Notes: generated by a model from the sequence alone, not told the origin. DNA of 64,000 nucleotides from Symbiodinium natans (GCA_905221605.1 CAJNDS010002472.1:116001-180000), one strand, 5' to 3'. Shown: positions 22,362-36,414, counted from the stretch's first letter. A program made the numbers and translations.

Positions 22362-25300
22362 CTATGCAGCACCGGTAGCAGGCTTGTAATTCGGATTCTT
22401 CTTGAGGATGACAAAATCCTTCGCAGGTGGCTTGGGCATCCCCAGGCCCTGAACATACAGGTCTGTCCTTGGATGGCCCGACTAAAACCCTCTGAAAGAT
22501 ATTCCTAAATAAGGTCCTGGTTGGGCACTCCAAGGAGTCTCTGGGGTTGGGCACTTCAGGGAGTCTCTAGGAGCAGACCGGGCGAGGAGAAGAGTTGAGG
22601 TTAAATTCTAACAACCCCACACCGAAGGTGGGGAATAAGTGAAGATATGAAACATCCCGAGAGCCTAGCTAGTGTCCTATAGCAGGAAATTACCCGGGAA
22701 AGGGGCCGTAGCTTGGAGAACTGACCAGCCCGTGTCCTCCAAGATTGTTCCGGGCGTGACCGGCAGGTACTCCTCTGTCGCCAGCTCCGCTCTGTCCTTC
22801 ATGTTGCCCACTGCAAGCATGACACCCTAAACCCTAAGCCCTAAGCCCTAAACCCTAAGTCCCAAACCCTAAGTCCCAAACCCTAAGTCCCAAACCCTTA
22901 AAATTGAACAACCAAGCCTGGAAGTTGAGAAGCACCGGAGTGGTTCTGGTCTGGAAGCCCGTGATCTGCTTTGGACGACCAGCCATGCCAGTTACCTGTA
23001 CTGTAGGGTTTAGGGTTTGGGGGCTCTCTTGCGCAAACCCTTCAGCCCAGCTGTGCTGGCTAATTCCAGCTCAACTGAGCTTGCTGCGTCCACGGCCTGA
23101 CCTACCCGGACGGCCACTTTCAGCTCGTTCATGTCCTGCTAAAAAACAAAGAACGAGTCCTTGCTTCTGTGAATTCATGCACCCTAGATGTCTGACTTTC
23201 GTTACGCCCTCCTCGTCCACGGTAATCAACCATCTTGGTCGCATAGCCGGGACCACGTTGTAGAGCAGATAGTGGCTCTTGCTTAGGATGGTGTTCCTTA
23301 TCCCACCAGGAAATTCGCAGAAGCAAAAGAACTGCAAGGTAAGGAAAGCCAGGCGACTTCAGGTGCAACACCGAATGCGCCTTAGCATCTCTGCATGTCG
23401 GACTAATTCCCCAAACCCTCCCCGAAAATGCAGCTCCCTTGAGACGTCGACCAGCACTGCAAGGGAGCCAAACGCAACTGGATCCACCAAGTAACCTGGG
23501 TTTAGGGATCTTAGGTTTGATCAGGGATACTAGGGCTTAGGGATTTTGGGAGCATCGGGATGAGCAAGAAAGTGTCCAGTTGCGGCACAGTAGCGATCGC
23601 TAAAGAGAGGATTGATTGTCAGGAGACCCTTGCCCATGTACAGCAGGCCTTGGCTGCGACTGGGAGCCCAAACAAAGACACCTGCATAGCCTGCTGGCTT
23701 TTCTCAACAAGCAGAAATTCGATGCATTTCCAAAAACACCCAACCTGCATTTGTACTTGCACACTTGTGCTGAAGATCATCAGAATCTACGCATGGTTGT
23801 GGATGGCGGCTGTTGCTGGCACTACTTGTGTTCGTTGCAGCTGCCTGCTTCTTGCCTTGCTTGTTACCCGAGGCAAGCATCAGCCTCAGAAGCGAAGCCA
23901 CACTCCGGCAAGATGTGTTTTGGACTTTTTGGCAGAACAGTGGTCTATGCCATTTTTGACGGAACGGGCATGCTTCTTGCGGTTCCCTGCAATGCTTCAT
24001 CACATGCAAAAGTCCTCTTCTTGGTATGTCGGACAAGGTGCCCTGGGCAATTCTGACCATGAACAGGGCATTGGGGTCTTTCGCGTAGTATGCCGCCAAC
24101 TGCCTGGAAGCTTGCGCCCTCTGGGCCCAGTTCATGAGAGAAGACGAGAGAAGATGGGTTTTGGGTTTAGGGTTTAGGGTTTCGGGTTTCAGGGGTTGTG
24201 GCAAACATGAGCTCAGCCTGAGCAAGCCTGCCAAGCGGGCATTGTTTGTGCCGGCACCTCCGGCGGCTGCCATCGCCACACAAAGTTTCTGCTGATGTGC
24301 ATGCGTAGTAGCTGCCCTTTGGTCCAGCCTATCAAGCCCATGCTCATGATGGCGCCAGTCGCCACATCCTGACATTTGCACGAAGTTGACCAACTCAGCG
24401 CTCATGCTGTGCCAGGTCAGAGGTGCCTGGTCCGCGTCATGCGACAGCTTTGCCAGCGTGTCGATCACAAGCACCTGCTACGCCAGGATTCGGAGGGTTT
24501 GAGTTCATTCAGGGCACTTTGCCGGCCTTTGGATTGGAGAGATGCAGGATTGCCAAGGCAATTGGGACAGCTCGCCTCCGTGCGCGGAGGCGTCTACTGT
24601 AGGTAGGATTAGTGATCAAAAGCCTGTGTTTGCAGCTAGTTATGCACAGATCTTACAAAGGGAGAGGTTGAAGCAGACAACCGCAGAACTCTTGCCAGCC
24701 TCAGCGTGAGCTCTCCATACTGGAGAATATGATCAATGGATCTGCATGCCATTTCAGAACCTTGACGTGCGAAGGCAGCAGGCCGGTATGGGAGCGCAAG
24801 TAAAGCGCTACATCCGCTTGTGGCGTGAGACAATGCTGTACTCCGCGCTTGGGCCAGCACCGATCTCCTCACCAAAAGCTATCAGAGCTATTCCAAGGAC
24901 GGCAGTTGCCTCAGGCAGCGACAAAAGAGTTTAAAGCCCTCAGGCTGTCTACCAGTCATACACAGGTGAGACACAACCGAAGCACACCAAACTGCAAGGC
25001 CTGGTGAAAGGCTTCAGCTTCTTCAAGGTGATCTGTGCACGCTTGCAACCTGCGTCTTCTGGTGGTTCGAAGAGATGACCCTCATACTCATACTGAGACC
25101 GCAACATTTTCTGCACGTGCAAGACATCACCCGAATAGGCGAACGCGAAGCCTGCCAATGGCACCATAGTACAGAATTGGAATCGAACTCACGGCAGTGC
25201 AAGAATCCATGGCCTTCGACAGTCAGCTTCGCATACTTCCCCACGGGATGCGTGATCGCATCTAGTGCTGACAAAGTAGCTTCTGCAGCATCCTGAAGAA

Positions 25301-28300
25301 AAATGCGCGGATGCTGCTGCTATGGCACCATGGCTGTGCTCCACTCAGCCCCTGTGTGACTTGATCCAGCCTGCTGACCGAGGTACAGGAGACCTGCGAT
25401 CGCAGACTTTCGTGGCATCTGCGCAGTGTATGACAAGGCGCTTGTGTACACCTCTGTGCCATCAATCCCATGTTGCACTTGTGGGGTGGGCTTCCGATGG
25501 GATGGGATGGGGGAGCTTGGTATTTCAAAGGAAACCGGCCGAAAAGGCGCTGCGCATGAAGGTTCAAAGTAGAGGCTAGCTCCAGGGGAAATTTAGGCTT
25601 TCTGGCGTGGGGACTCCCACCGAAACACCACCAAAACAACACCAAAACAACATGGGCTTGACACGTGTATGAGGCATGCCGTCTTGTGAGTAGCTGTCTT
25701 CCGCCGTTTTGGCATGTATGTGATGCTTTGTGATCAACCATAAGCCATCAACATGTTCAAGCACTTGCCCATGTTTCATGTCCAACCAAGACTGGGGTCA
25801 TGGCCTAGGCCGACCGCGAAAAAATGCGGCCAGGTGCCACTTAAAGCATTTTCCACTGCCTTCACGCAGACATTTTGCTGAGATGAAACAGCGTCCACAA
25901 AGCACCTCAAAATCACTGAGGAGCAGACTTGTCTTTCAATTAGCGTTTGTAGAATCGCCTGGGCCACCTTCCAGAAGTCGTCAACCCTAGGGTTTAGGGT
26001 TTAGGGTTTAGGGTTTAGGGTTGAGGGTTGAGGGTTGAGGGTTCAAGGTTTAGGGTTTAGGGTATAGGGCCCTAGGTGCCGCAGACAGAATGCTGATCAT
26101 GGTGCGGCCTCGTCATTGCACGAGGAGACGAAAACCAAGCCCAAACTGACTGCCGCCATGGCCGAGCACTCGATGCTACAGGCCTCAGAAGGCGAGGCTA
26201 CACGTTGCACCGAAGAAAGATTAAGGTTTAGGGGTTTCGCTAGGCTACTGTCTATCTACCTGCTGATGGACTAATTATCAGTGGGTTGCGTGGCGAATTG
26301 GTGCCTCGGCTCTACCAGTTCTCCCTCGGTACATAAATATCGGTGGTTTGCATCTTGTCAGCCAAACAGGGTCCTCTGCCCGGACAGTTTGCCTGACCAA
26401 AGGCCAAGAGCGCTCGAAACCGATCGGAAGTGCAACCCTGGATGGAGGCGTTCTGTGCTGGAAGCTCCTACTCATTGTCGGGGAGAAAGGGGGGAGGGCA
26501 GAGTGAAGCAGATTGCCGCGCTGCGCCTCTCAAAGTGATGGCTCGGAGGCGCCTTAAGCAAGAGATCAGGTCGCGGCAGTGTCAACGATCATCGGGGTGA
26601 GGTTCTCCAGCAAATCCTCATCCAAGAAGGTGCGTCATTCTGGTGAGACCCCAAACCCTAAACCCTCAACCCCTCCAACCTGAAATTTGCTGTCCTCTCG
26701 GCAGCTGCCAGCATACGCATAGCCCAGGCCGACAATTGCAGCTAGGCGCAGCTGCGCATCCTGCAAGAAAACAGAACGCAAGCTCATGGATCCCTTGCCA
26801 CTTTCATTCGGAGCCTCACATTTTCGGGACTCAAAATAGGTTTAGGCTTTGGGCTTTCAATTCAGGGCCGAGAGTTGCCTAAATACCCCACGATGTAGAG
26901 TAGGGTGCCCGCCGCATCTGCAGGGCCCACCTCTGCCTCGAGCTGCTCACCCAGCAGGGCCCATGCTGGATCGCATTCGTTCTTCACCTCGCTCTTGGAG
27001 GATGCTTAGGGTTTAGGGTTTAGGGTTTAGGGTTTAGGGTTGAGGGTTTAGGGTTTGGGGTTTAGGGTTTTGGGTGTACTGAGTCCTCTTGTACAGTCTC
27101 TGTACAGCGTAAACCTTAAGCCCATGCTTCAAATTTAGGGCGGGCCAAAAAGAACACAGAACCCTCGGGACATTCCAATGCAAGGAAGCACCCCAAACAA
27201 AAAAAACAGAATTCAGAAACCTTTGTGGGTATCTAGATGGTAGCCCTGACAATCCTGGAGTTGAATTTTTCAAACAGCTACCGACCAACTCTCAACCTCA
27301 GCCTGGAAAAGCTCGCTGCTGATCAAGTCGTTTTGCCGCACTTCGGCTGCGGCTTGAACCACAGCAAGCACAGGCACCCGGGCAACCAAGGCACGACAAC
27401 GAAAATGCGAGACACAACATGCAAATTCACACACCAACATTATTGCAATCATTTCTGTCCTGACCCATCGTCATTTGAAACATTTGTGTCCTGACCTGCC
27501 CCCCCCCCTAAAGTATTTTTTAATGCAAGCCTCAACATTCCTTGAAGCAGTTTTGTCCTGCCCTGCCTTCCCCCCCCCCCCCCCCCGCACCCCCCATTTG
27601 GACATTTTTTGCCATTTTTTGTTTTGTTTGCTCTTTGTTCAAGCCATGGGTGTAACTCTTTTGCTCAAATGCCCAAAACCTACCCGACCCTACAACCCTG
27701 CGGAAAATCGCCCTAAACCCTAAACTCTCAACTCGAAGCCCGACTTCGAGGATCGGGCACCGCAGGTGACCAGACCGAAGGCTAGCAGCGCGCCAGCCTT
27801 CAGAAGGGCTTAGGGGGTTAGGATTCTGGAGGTTTAGGATTCTTAAGGTTTAGGATTCTTAAGGTTTAGGATTCTGAAGGTTTAGGATTCTGAAGGTTTA
27901 GCGGTCTGCAAGTGGGGGATTAGGATGCAGTTGGGGGGTTTAGTCCTGGGGTTTGGGGCTTCAGGCTTTGGGGGCTTGGGACTGTGGACTGGTGGTTTCA
28001 GATAGTTGGGGGTCTCGGGTTGCAGTGGAAGACAAGAAGCATCCTCAAAGAAGCCCACCAACAACCACCGAGTCTGCCGGGCCTTCAGATTCACATCTGA
28101 GCTCCACTGGTACCTCGACATGGGGGGGCTCTTCAAGCAGAAGAACGCGTTGCGCGAGCCCCTGCGGCCCCCCAGGCCCCCCCCCAAGCCCCCTCCCAGG
28201 CGCACTTGTCAATCTGGGTCAGGCCCTCATCGATACCCCACAAGAGCAGAGCTCCCAGGGAGCCCACAGTGCTCATCATGCCCGCATCCTGCGCGGTTCA

Positions 28301-31300
28301 GGCTTCAGGGTTTGGGTTTAGGATGGTTTAGGACACAGGGTCTCGGGCTGAATAGGGTTGGCGGTTTTGCGATCGGCTGTACCGAGCCGCTACACGTCAA
28401 CAATTGGATTATTCATTGCACCTGCGCTTCCTTACACAGCCATGGAGCATGTGCGGCCAGCAGACCAAGCCTTGTTCTTGTACACCCATTTCGAATCTGC
28501 AATCGTCATCAGCTCATCCTGTATCATGGCAAACGTTGCAAGGGGTTGATCTCAGTGTCAACAGCCTTGCAGAAGCCAGCATTGACGAAAGCGTTCACGA
28601 AAGACGATGCCAAATTCTGCTTCGCAGAATCCAGGACGGCGGTGGATCGCTTCTCCTGTGAGCAAGCTTTTGCTACGAGCGCAACATGCATGTGCACACG
28701 TATATGTATGTGAATATATATATATATATTATACACCGCGAAATTGTGATGTAACCTTGTGCTGTAGTTGCGTGTCTCGCATTGCAGCCGACTTACGTAC
28801 TCTTGTTGCAGGCGTTGCATCATGTCTGCTCACCAGGCTTCCAGGCTTGCTTCTAAGATGTCCCGCAACATGAGCAACACCATGTGCCCATGGAGTGCAG
28901 CTTGGCCGTTGCATGCACCGCGGGATACCGATGTCAGCTTGCATGAGGTGCAGGTTTGCGTACTTTCAAGTAGAGAGTCCAGGCTCAAGCTCAAGGCTGA
29001 TGCTTCTGGGCTCAGGGTTTAGCAGGTTGCTTGGCGAGTGTGTACCAACGTACTAGTACCTCCAAAGTGGCCATCTGCCCACACACTGCGAGCGTGTCGC
29101 CACACGGCAGCTCTTGTGCGGACATTATGCGCACATGACATCACGAGAAGCCTGAAGCGTAGACCCCCGTAAGCCTGTGATCTGCTCAAGCAAACAGCAG
29201 GAAAATGGGAAACTAGTGAAACAACATAATCATGGAATTAAAAAAGGACTATATGTACTAGTATCAGGATATCATACTATCAGAATATCATCATATCATA
29301 ACACCACAATACCATACTACTATAATAGCACAAGATCATAGCGTAACAACACGTTAACCGAATAACAGAATCATACTGCAACCAAATAACAACCATATTA
29401 AGGTCCCCTGCCTCGAGGTGTGACTTGTAGATTTGTTCTGGCAGCTTTGGCTCCAAAACGTCAAGTTCCTTCACAGTGGGGGAGCGGCTTTGATCTGTTG
29501 TAATCCGTGCATCTGTTGATGGGCTCATGCTGTTGCTGGCAGCTTCAAAGCCATTGGTCGAAATTCTTTGGGGAAAGGGCGCAGGTCTGTTGCAAGATCG
29601 ACGTCAGTTCACCCAAACATACCGCCACCCATCTTTGTTGCATGCTCGCACCTTGGCTAAGGAGATGAAGTGCTTTGAGAGGCTCTCGCCGGAAGCAATC
29701 TCTTTGAGTTCATCGTCCTGTGGCCAACTACATTCGCCGTCTTCAATGGGTTGAGGCCCGACAGCGTGCAGCCTCCTCGAAGTCATGGTTGAACTTCCTC
29801 CGTGATATCCTGAGCCATGGGCATGATGAGAACTGAGGCGCCAACACAATTAATATTATCAATCTTACGAATACTCTTATTAATGGTATTCATGTTTTTA
29901 AGATTCATCCAAGCTGCATGAAGGCCAGCTGCTTCTGAACAAGTCGGTCCTTGACAACTTATGGCGATTTGTTCGTGCGTCTTTCAACTTGCTGATGTGG
30001 CCATGGTGCCCTTTTTCATGTTCCGAGATCTAGAGTAAAGGGTGGCCGCCTCCGGGCCTACAAGAAAGGCGACCGGAGATTTTTTTTTCTTTGGGGGCGG
30101 GGGGGTGGGACGTTCCTGAGGATGATGGTCCTCACCCTGTCGCATGGCATGCGTTTCGGCTGTAGGCGGCCACCTCTAACCCACATGTGGAAGTGCCTGT
30201 AGGACGACCATCTTGACCTTCCCTCTTTCCTCCAACAGCTGTTGATTGCAGGCCGAAGATAGAAATCTGGTGGTGGAGGACCGTCAGGTTTTGGATGTGT
30301 TGAAAGTATATCTGCCAACTTGCAGCCACCGCTTCCGCTGCTTTTGCTTGCTACAGGGATCTGCAGGCACTGCTGCGGCTGTTGCTGCAGGCGATTGCGC
30401 CACAAAACTTGAAAGCTCCGCGGGCCCAGGGCAAAGCATGGCCCTGCTCAAGGGACAGAGTAGCCCTTGTAAGGTGATCAGCGATCACGATCCGCCACGG
30501 CATCCAGCATGGGCATCGTCTAGCAAGAGACAAGTATGGTGCAAATGTCATCAGCCTCATGCTCCCTGCAAGTCTGAGCATCGGAACTTTGGTCAGGCTG
30601 CCTCTCTCTACCCGACGCATGATACGAACTGACCGTGTATATGTGGTATCGCATCCTAAGGTTTAGGGTCTTCAAGTGTAGGGCAGATACCCTGGGGCTC
30701 GGCAGCTTGGATGCCTCTCCGACAAAGAACAGCCTCAATACTTTTTGGGATGTTCCCCCCCCCCTTATAGTAGCAGTCCTGAATAGGGGTGATACAGTGA
30801 TACCTTAGTAGGGATGATAGTCCTCAATAGGGATTGCAGCACCCCGTGTGAAAATTCCCTTTACTGTTAGTATCAGGCGGAACATCCCATCAATACAGCT
30901 ATGTGCTGGCGCCGCATCTGCCCGTGTGCCCTTCGTTGTCAGCTGATGGCAAGCCCACCGCACACAACAATTTTCCATTTGCACGAAAGGTGTCCATCTG
31001 TGTACATAAAATTGTACATTTACACATGAATATATGCGAAAACGTAGATGTGTGTGTGTGTGTGGTTGTGTTTGTGTTTTGTGCCTGTGTTTGTGCCTGT
31101 GGTTGCGTTTGTGGCCTCGTTTGTGATTGTGTTTGTGTTTGTGCTTGTCTTTGTCTTTGTCTCTGCCTTTGTCTTCGTCTTTATCTTTGTCTTTGTGTTT
31201 GCGTCTGTGTTAGTGCTTGTGTTGGCGTGGGCGGGGGGCAGAGGGATGCGCTTGCGCTTGCGCTTGCGCTCGGCAAGGGGGGGGCGGGTGTGTGGGTGTG

Positions 31301-31745
31301 AATGTGTGAATGGGTGAATGTGTGAATGTGCGAATGTGTGAATGTGTGAATGTGTGTGCGTGTGCGTGTACGTGTGCACGGGCGTGGGCGTGCGCGCATG
31401 GGCGCGCGTGAGCGTTCGTTGCGTGCGTGTGTGCGAAAATATGAAAAAGACATGTGTCGACAAAACCACCGGCCGCTACTGAGGCCAGAACCTCGCAAGC
31501 ACCGAATACACCAGCAACGGCTTTTGCATCGTTGAGCTTCAAGGCGATTCGGAGCGCTCCAAAATATTCCTGACATGCTGTAAATGCAAGCAGCTCACCT
31601 CATCTTCTCCGAGCACAGCCAGGCAAACAACCAGCCATCCTTGTACTTCAAGTACAGGTTCATGCAGACGTGCAGGTACATGACCTTGTCTGCCTGATGA
31701 CGCCGGTGTGCGACGACTTGGACAGTTGTGTAGAACAAGCACACG

Positions 31746-31782
<37 letters not shown>

Positions 31783-34700
31783 ACGGCCGGAGATCTAACC
31801 GAACCCCCGAAATATGCGCTGCAGGGGAAGCCTAAAGGTACGGATGATGTGCTCGCGTGCTGAAGAGCCGCTGTGGGCCTTCTTCCAACCCTAAACACCG
31901 TGGAAGCGCCGGGCTTTCTGACGCAGCGCATTGCTTCGGATCTTTCCCACCAGCGGTCCCGTTTCGGACAAGACTGGGTTCTTAAGAACCCTAAACCGCA
32001 AACCCTAACTCGTATCAGAGTCGACTTCCATACAACTACTTGGGGCTATACTTCTACTTCCGACACCCGCTGATGCAGGATGCGTCCACCTCATATCGCA
32101 GAGAGCATGGTCGGCCGCAGGGGCCGTAGGGCAAGGCCCCCGAAATCTCCGGCGTCCCGCGAGAAAGGCAGCACCACGCTAGCTTGCCGATGGGCCCAAA
32201 CACGGGGCAAGAGGAGCTTGACGCACCCACAGAGCACTTCTTCTTCTTCTTCTTCTTATGCTGGCAGCTGCCCAGCAGCGGAGAGGCCCCTTCATGTGGA
32301 ACCGCGGCCACGACAGCCGCTGCTCTCTCTCTCGCTCTCTCTATCTCTATCTCTAGCTCTATCTCTACCTATCTCTCTCTCTCTCTGGGCTTAGCCCCCC
32401 CGAAGGGGAGCTGCCCCCCGAAGGGCGCGCAAAGTCCGAAGATCCGTCTGATGGGCAGTACCACGGTTTTCGTGCTTTACTTTCATGGTGAAGGTCATTG
32501 CCTCAGTATCTATCCCTCTCTGTCTTTCTCTCTCGCTCTCTCTCTCCCTCCCTCCCTTCCCTCCTTCCCTCCCTCCAGCAGCTGATGCATCATCAACTTC
32601 TACAAGACGCCCGCCTGAGTTGCCGCAAAGTTGGCAAGGCCCTGCAAATACAGACAGACCTTTGCATGACTCAGCGCACACATGTAGAGTTGCAAATATC
32701 TTTCTGAGCAAGACAGCGCAGTACTATAGCTGAGAAGACAAGCATGCTGTGAGACCGAAGGAAACGACTCGACATCAGCAGTGAAATTTTAAGAGTGCGG
32801 AGCGAGAGCGAGAGCAAGAGTGGGATGCGAGCCAGACTGAGGGAAGGAAAGATAGGGAAAGGGAGGTGACAAGACAAACAGACGGAGGGAGGAAGGGGAG
32901 AAAGCGAGAGAGCGCGAGAAGGAGCGGCAGGGCCCCGGGTTCAGGATTTGGGCTTTTAGGAGAGGGTTCGGGCCCTAAGTCGAGACCAGCCGGATCCCGA
33001 CTGAGTACTGCACCAATCTGTCGCAGCATTCCTATGAGTATACTTCAGATCAACACATCGCTCAGCCGCGGGCCGGACGGCCACCGCCAGAGAATTATCG
33101 TGTAAGGGTGTACCCTATGATGCTGGCTGCCAGGGAGGTGGAGCTGAGAGAGTACCCTAAGCCTTAGCCCTAAGCCCAAAACCCTACACCCATTGCAGCG
33201 TAAGCTCCGGACTCTGCTGAAGGAGGGCTCTTCGCAAAGCTTTTCAATCCTGGCCATCTCCATACGACGGTACCCGGTGGCGCATCCAGCACGTGCGACA
33301 AGACAACTGCGCGAGCCAGCCGGACGTTTGAAGCAGCGCAATGTTGCACTCGCTTTAGTATCTAGGGCCGCCGCCCCCCGCCCCCCCCCCCCCCGGCTGC
33401 CCCCGCCAAACAATTTCGGTTTTTGTGCACCCTCTATCAACGGGAGCCTTGGGGCAGGGCGTCGAGGGTTGAGGGGAATCTGGCCAAGCGTTGAAGCTTG
33501 AGGGGTTAAGGTTTCAAGCCCTGGCCGGGGGGGGCTCCGGGTTCATACGGGTAACCGAAACATACTAAAGCGGACGAGGGCAGCTCGTGGGCTACTCCTT
33601 TGCAAAGCTGTTTGGAGGCTTGTTTCGTAATCAAAAGGAGATTGTTATAAAAGCCGGCTGCAGGAACTTCTGAATCTGAAGCTTGACGGTCTAAGCTTTC
33701 CAGGCTTCCTTGTTCAAAACATTTTTCCGTTTTTGGCGCCCTGACCCCCCCGGGGGAATCCCGAACGACGAACTTCCCATAATCTGGGAAACCATTCTCA
33801 GTAGGGGTGTCCCGAATAGTTCTTTCAAAATTTGCATAAATGCGGGTAACGAGACTAAGCGGGTGCAACATCAGAGCCCAGAGTCGAAAGTTAGGGCTGC
33901 TATCATAGAGACAGGAGCTCCGCAGCCCACATTACAACCAGGACAGCACGCGGTTCGTGAGGATCTTAAGGTTCAGCTATTTTATCATAAGAAGTACAAT
34001 ATACTTAACTCTTTGACATGAAAGCTTGAGTTCAGCTTCTTAACAAGAAGCCAGGAACTCCAAAGCGACAAAGTCGCTGTTTCCCGGTCCGCCTGGCCTT
34101 CTGTGGCAGCACGAAACATGCCAGGTGGGCGTCTGCACTTGGTCAACTTCGCAAAGAAGATCAACAGCATCCTAAGAGTCAGGTGAAGGTAGCAGCCGTG
34201 CAGTATACAGTTATGCATCATTCTCGCAAAGCCATGTGGGAGCAGCGCAGGAAAATCCACACGGGAAGCTTTTGAAAACCCTAGCGGCCCTAGCGTTTGC
34301 AGAGTGGTCAGCGGCCCCGGGGGCAGCACTACTTCGGCATTGTGCTGCATGTTGAAAGGCACAATCTCCTTGCAAGAAGTCAATGCTTCCACCAAGAAGT
34401 CGTGCATTCGCAGGGTCGATGTGTGACCCCACCTTATTGGGGTCGGCAGTCCTACTATGTGGGCTCCATTGTAGGGGTCCCCTATTTTCGTCAACCCACA
34501 GTTGCCTCAACAAGTGACAGAAGGTCACCCACGTCAGCGCCCTTGTCGGTACGCTCCTTGAATTCCTCTCAGGGCGCAGTGTAGGAAGACACAAAAGCCG
34601 CTTGACGGCTCCTTGCCTCCCCAATTTCACCGGCAATATTTCGGATGTACTCGTGGCCTCAGCCCAATACAAGTAGCTACTGCGAACATACAAGAGCACT

Positions 34701-36119
34701 GCTCGTTTTTGCCAGTCTCCAAGGCACAGACCCCAGCTGGTGAGGCCTTCTTTCGTTCCTTCCAGCCGGTACTTCAAAGCCTGCCTTGACCTGAGTGTGG
34801 GTTTATCTTTTTGGGCTTAAGTTTTAAGTCTTCGGTTGGGTGAAGAAAAAGGGAGCCTTCAAAAAACACCAGCAAGATCCAGCAAGACTCGTGCTCACCA
34901 CTGAGGGCCCCGCCCTTCCTTCTGCATAGTTGTCGACAGGATGGACAGGACGTCAGCGAAGAATCTCTTTAAGTCGTTCGCCGGCATCTGTCACGGGCGG
35001 AGGCGAGTTTTTTGGCCACGGGCGCGGCGCGGCCGCGGATGACGCTTGTTTTGGAGCTTTATTTGGGCTTCGCGCAGGCGTTGGTGGCATCGGACGTGTT
35101 GCGGTAGAGCTAGCACGTGCGGGGATCTTTTGCAGCAACAGCGACTGGTTCAACACTGGTATGCTCTGGTTATGTGCTATGGCACTTGCTTTTCAGAATT
35201 TGTTCTCCTGCCTTTTGGCCTGTTGCCAATTCAGCGGCACTGAGTATACACGCCGCCAAAGATCAAGAAAACAATGTAAGGCTACGAACGCCGTCAAACC
35301 GGTGTCCTTGGCATAGTGCTCCGTCAGCGTGGAGTAGTGAGGCCGCAAGAACTTGAGAGGCTTCGGCACCTAAGCACACAGCAACCAGCAAAGCGGGACG
35401 AACTGAGGCGCTGGGCTCTTAGGTGATTGATGGGTCGGGCACAGATGTCATTGAACTTGTTGACTCCTTCAGCTCTTTCACCATTGCCTGGACATCATTC
35501 TCTCTCTCTCTCTCTCTCTCGAGCACACATCACCTTACATGAGGCAAGGATGTTGTCTTTATTAGTATCTCTGAAAGGCAACCCACATGTACGCGCGCAT
35601 AAAGTTAAACACACTACAGCAAACGCTTTCCCACAATGACGGGTTCATGCAGGGCTTGGATGGGCTTGGCTCCATCCTCAAGATTCCTCTCAACCCATCT
35701 CAACCCCTTCGCACCCCGCAGAGGCCCGACGACATTCTGCCACTACAGTTGCTGTCATCCAATCCCACAGCTCCGTGTTTTTGCTGCCCCGGAGGAGGTT
35801 CGGATAGACGTGCCAAGACCCTTGTGGCGTTGAGCACTTTACTGCTGCTTGCGCTGGTTTCCCCTGAGGTCCAATTGGGGGCACCTCGATGATATGCCGG
35901 ATCCCACTGTCGAAGGGTGGCGAGGTTTGAGAAATACCTCTGGATGGATCTGTGCCTACTTATGCTGAAGGCCCATTACCTGCCGTATAATAACTCTTGC
36001 CTTGCAACTCGGTAACCCTAAACTCTTGGAACCCCAAAAGGCCCCCCAAAAGGCCCTAAAGCAAAAGGCCCCAAAGGCGCGGCCTCCATTGCCATCTTGG
36101 CCACGCCCTGGTCGGAGTC
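22362..36119 (-). CDS. RPN1: 26S proteasome regulatory subunit RPN1/PSMD2, main exon block
   Basis: RPN1 is the large scaffold of the 19S base; its PC repeats bind ubiquitin-like shuttle factors. At least 37 small exons read in order along the family. Examples: [19 protein letters not shown] (35,307-35,369), [12 protein letters not shown] (34,617-34,657), [12 protein letters not shown] (34,333-34,368), [19 protein letters not shown] (29,412-29,468), [18 protein letters not shown] (28,566-28,652), [11 protein letters not shown] (28,206-28,288), [14 protein letters not shown] (24,427-24,474), [13 protein letters not shown] (24,218-24,257), [20 protein letters not shown] (24,042-24,103), [14 protein letters not shown] (22,896-22,995), [14 protein letters not shown] (22,737-22,810), and last exon [18 protein letters not shown]-stop (22,362-22,418). 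Codon phases match at nearly all junctions I checked. Donors are mostly GC, with GT and some GA; acceptors are AG, usually followed by G. I did not find the exon joining 28,083 to 26,993. Details near 31.6, 29.9, 25.0 and 23.5 kb are uncertain. The N-terminus lies at 50.7-51.0 kb. Confidence 0.95.
22811..22895 (-). repeat. RPN1 intron made mostly of telomere-like repeats
   Basis: This 85-bp intron is fixed by in-phase RPN1 exons on both sides (22,896 and 22,810). On the sense strand it begins GTTTGGGACTTAGGG, repeats that unit, shifts to TTTAGGG and CTTAGGG, and ends GTCATGCTTGCAG. About four fifths of the intron is telomere-like. Confidence 0.9.
25986..26068 (+). repeat. TTTAGGG tract in an RPN1 intron
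   Basis: Five TTTAGGG units followed by TTGAGGG variants, lying 18 bp before the acceptor of the exon at 25,929-25,967. On the RPN1 sense strand it reads CCCTAAA. Confidence 0.9.
27006..27078 (+). repeat. TTTAGGG tract in an RPN1 intron
   Basis: About nine units just upstream (sense) of the acceptor for the exon at 26,937-26,993. It reads CCCTAAA on the sense strand. Confidence 0.9.
30746..30889. mobile_element. 144-bp MITE-like element in an RPN1 intron
   Basis: The termini are inverted repeats starting TGGGATGTTCC on both sides. The interior has repeated AGTCCTNAATAGGGAT words. The same terminal and internal words build a 70-bp element at 59,951-60,020. No coding capacity. Confidence 0.65.
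31039..31440 (+). repeat. GT/GTTT-rich microsatellite
   Basis: Consecutive GT, GTGTTT, GTCTTT, GCGCTT and GTGTGAAT repeats over about 400 bp, inside an RPN1 intron. Overlapping ORFs are low complexity. Confidence 0.9.
32320..32400 (+). repeat. TC-rich microsatellite
   Basis: CTCTCT and CTATCT repeats. A second TC-rich block lies at 32,510-32,578. Both are in an RPN1 intron. Confidence 0.85.
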
Positions 36120-36414
36120 CTGAAGCGTGTCGCGATTTTTCGGGCTTGCCCCGGTTTGCCCTGTGCCCAGATGTGACGGCCACTGCAGCAACCTGTTCGG
36201 CTTTTTTGAAACCCTAAACCGATTCACGGCCGAGCCATGATGCTACATGGCATCACCGGCATCAAGGTGATGCAGTGTGAAACAGGTTCAACGGCCGTCC
36301 GTCATATAGATAGACTCAAGTAGATGCAGAGAATCTCTTCACATGTCCACCAGACGATGCTTCGGGTCATGCCGTGTTTCCTGAGATACCCAACAAGAGA
36401 AGATCCAGCACGTG

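Noticed and set aside
23616-24056. Plus-strand ORF with [10 protein letters not shown], which looked like a PP2C phosphatase motif
   Set aside because: The opposite strand carries in-phase RPN1 exons ([29 protein letters not shown]), so the phosphatase resemblance is chance.
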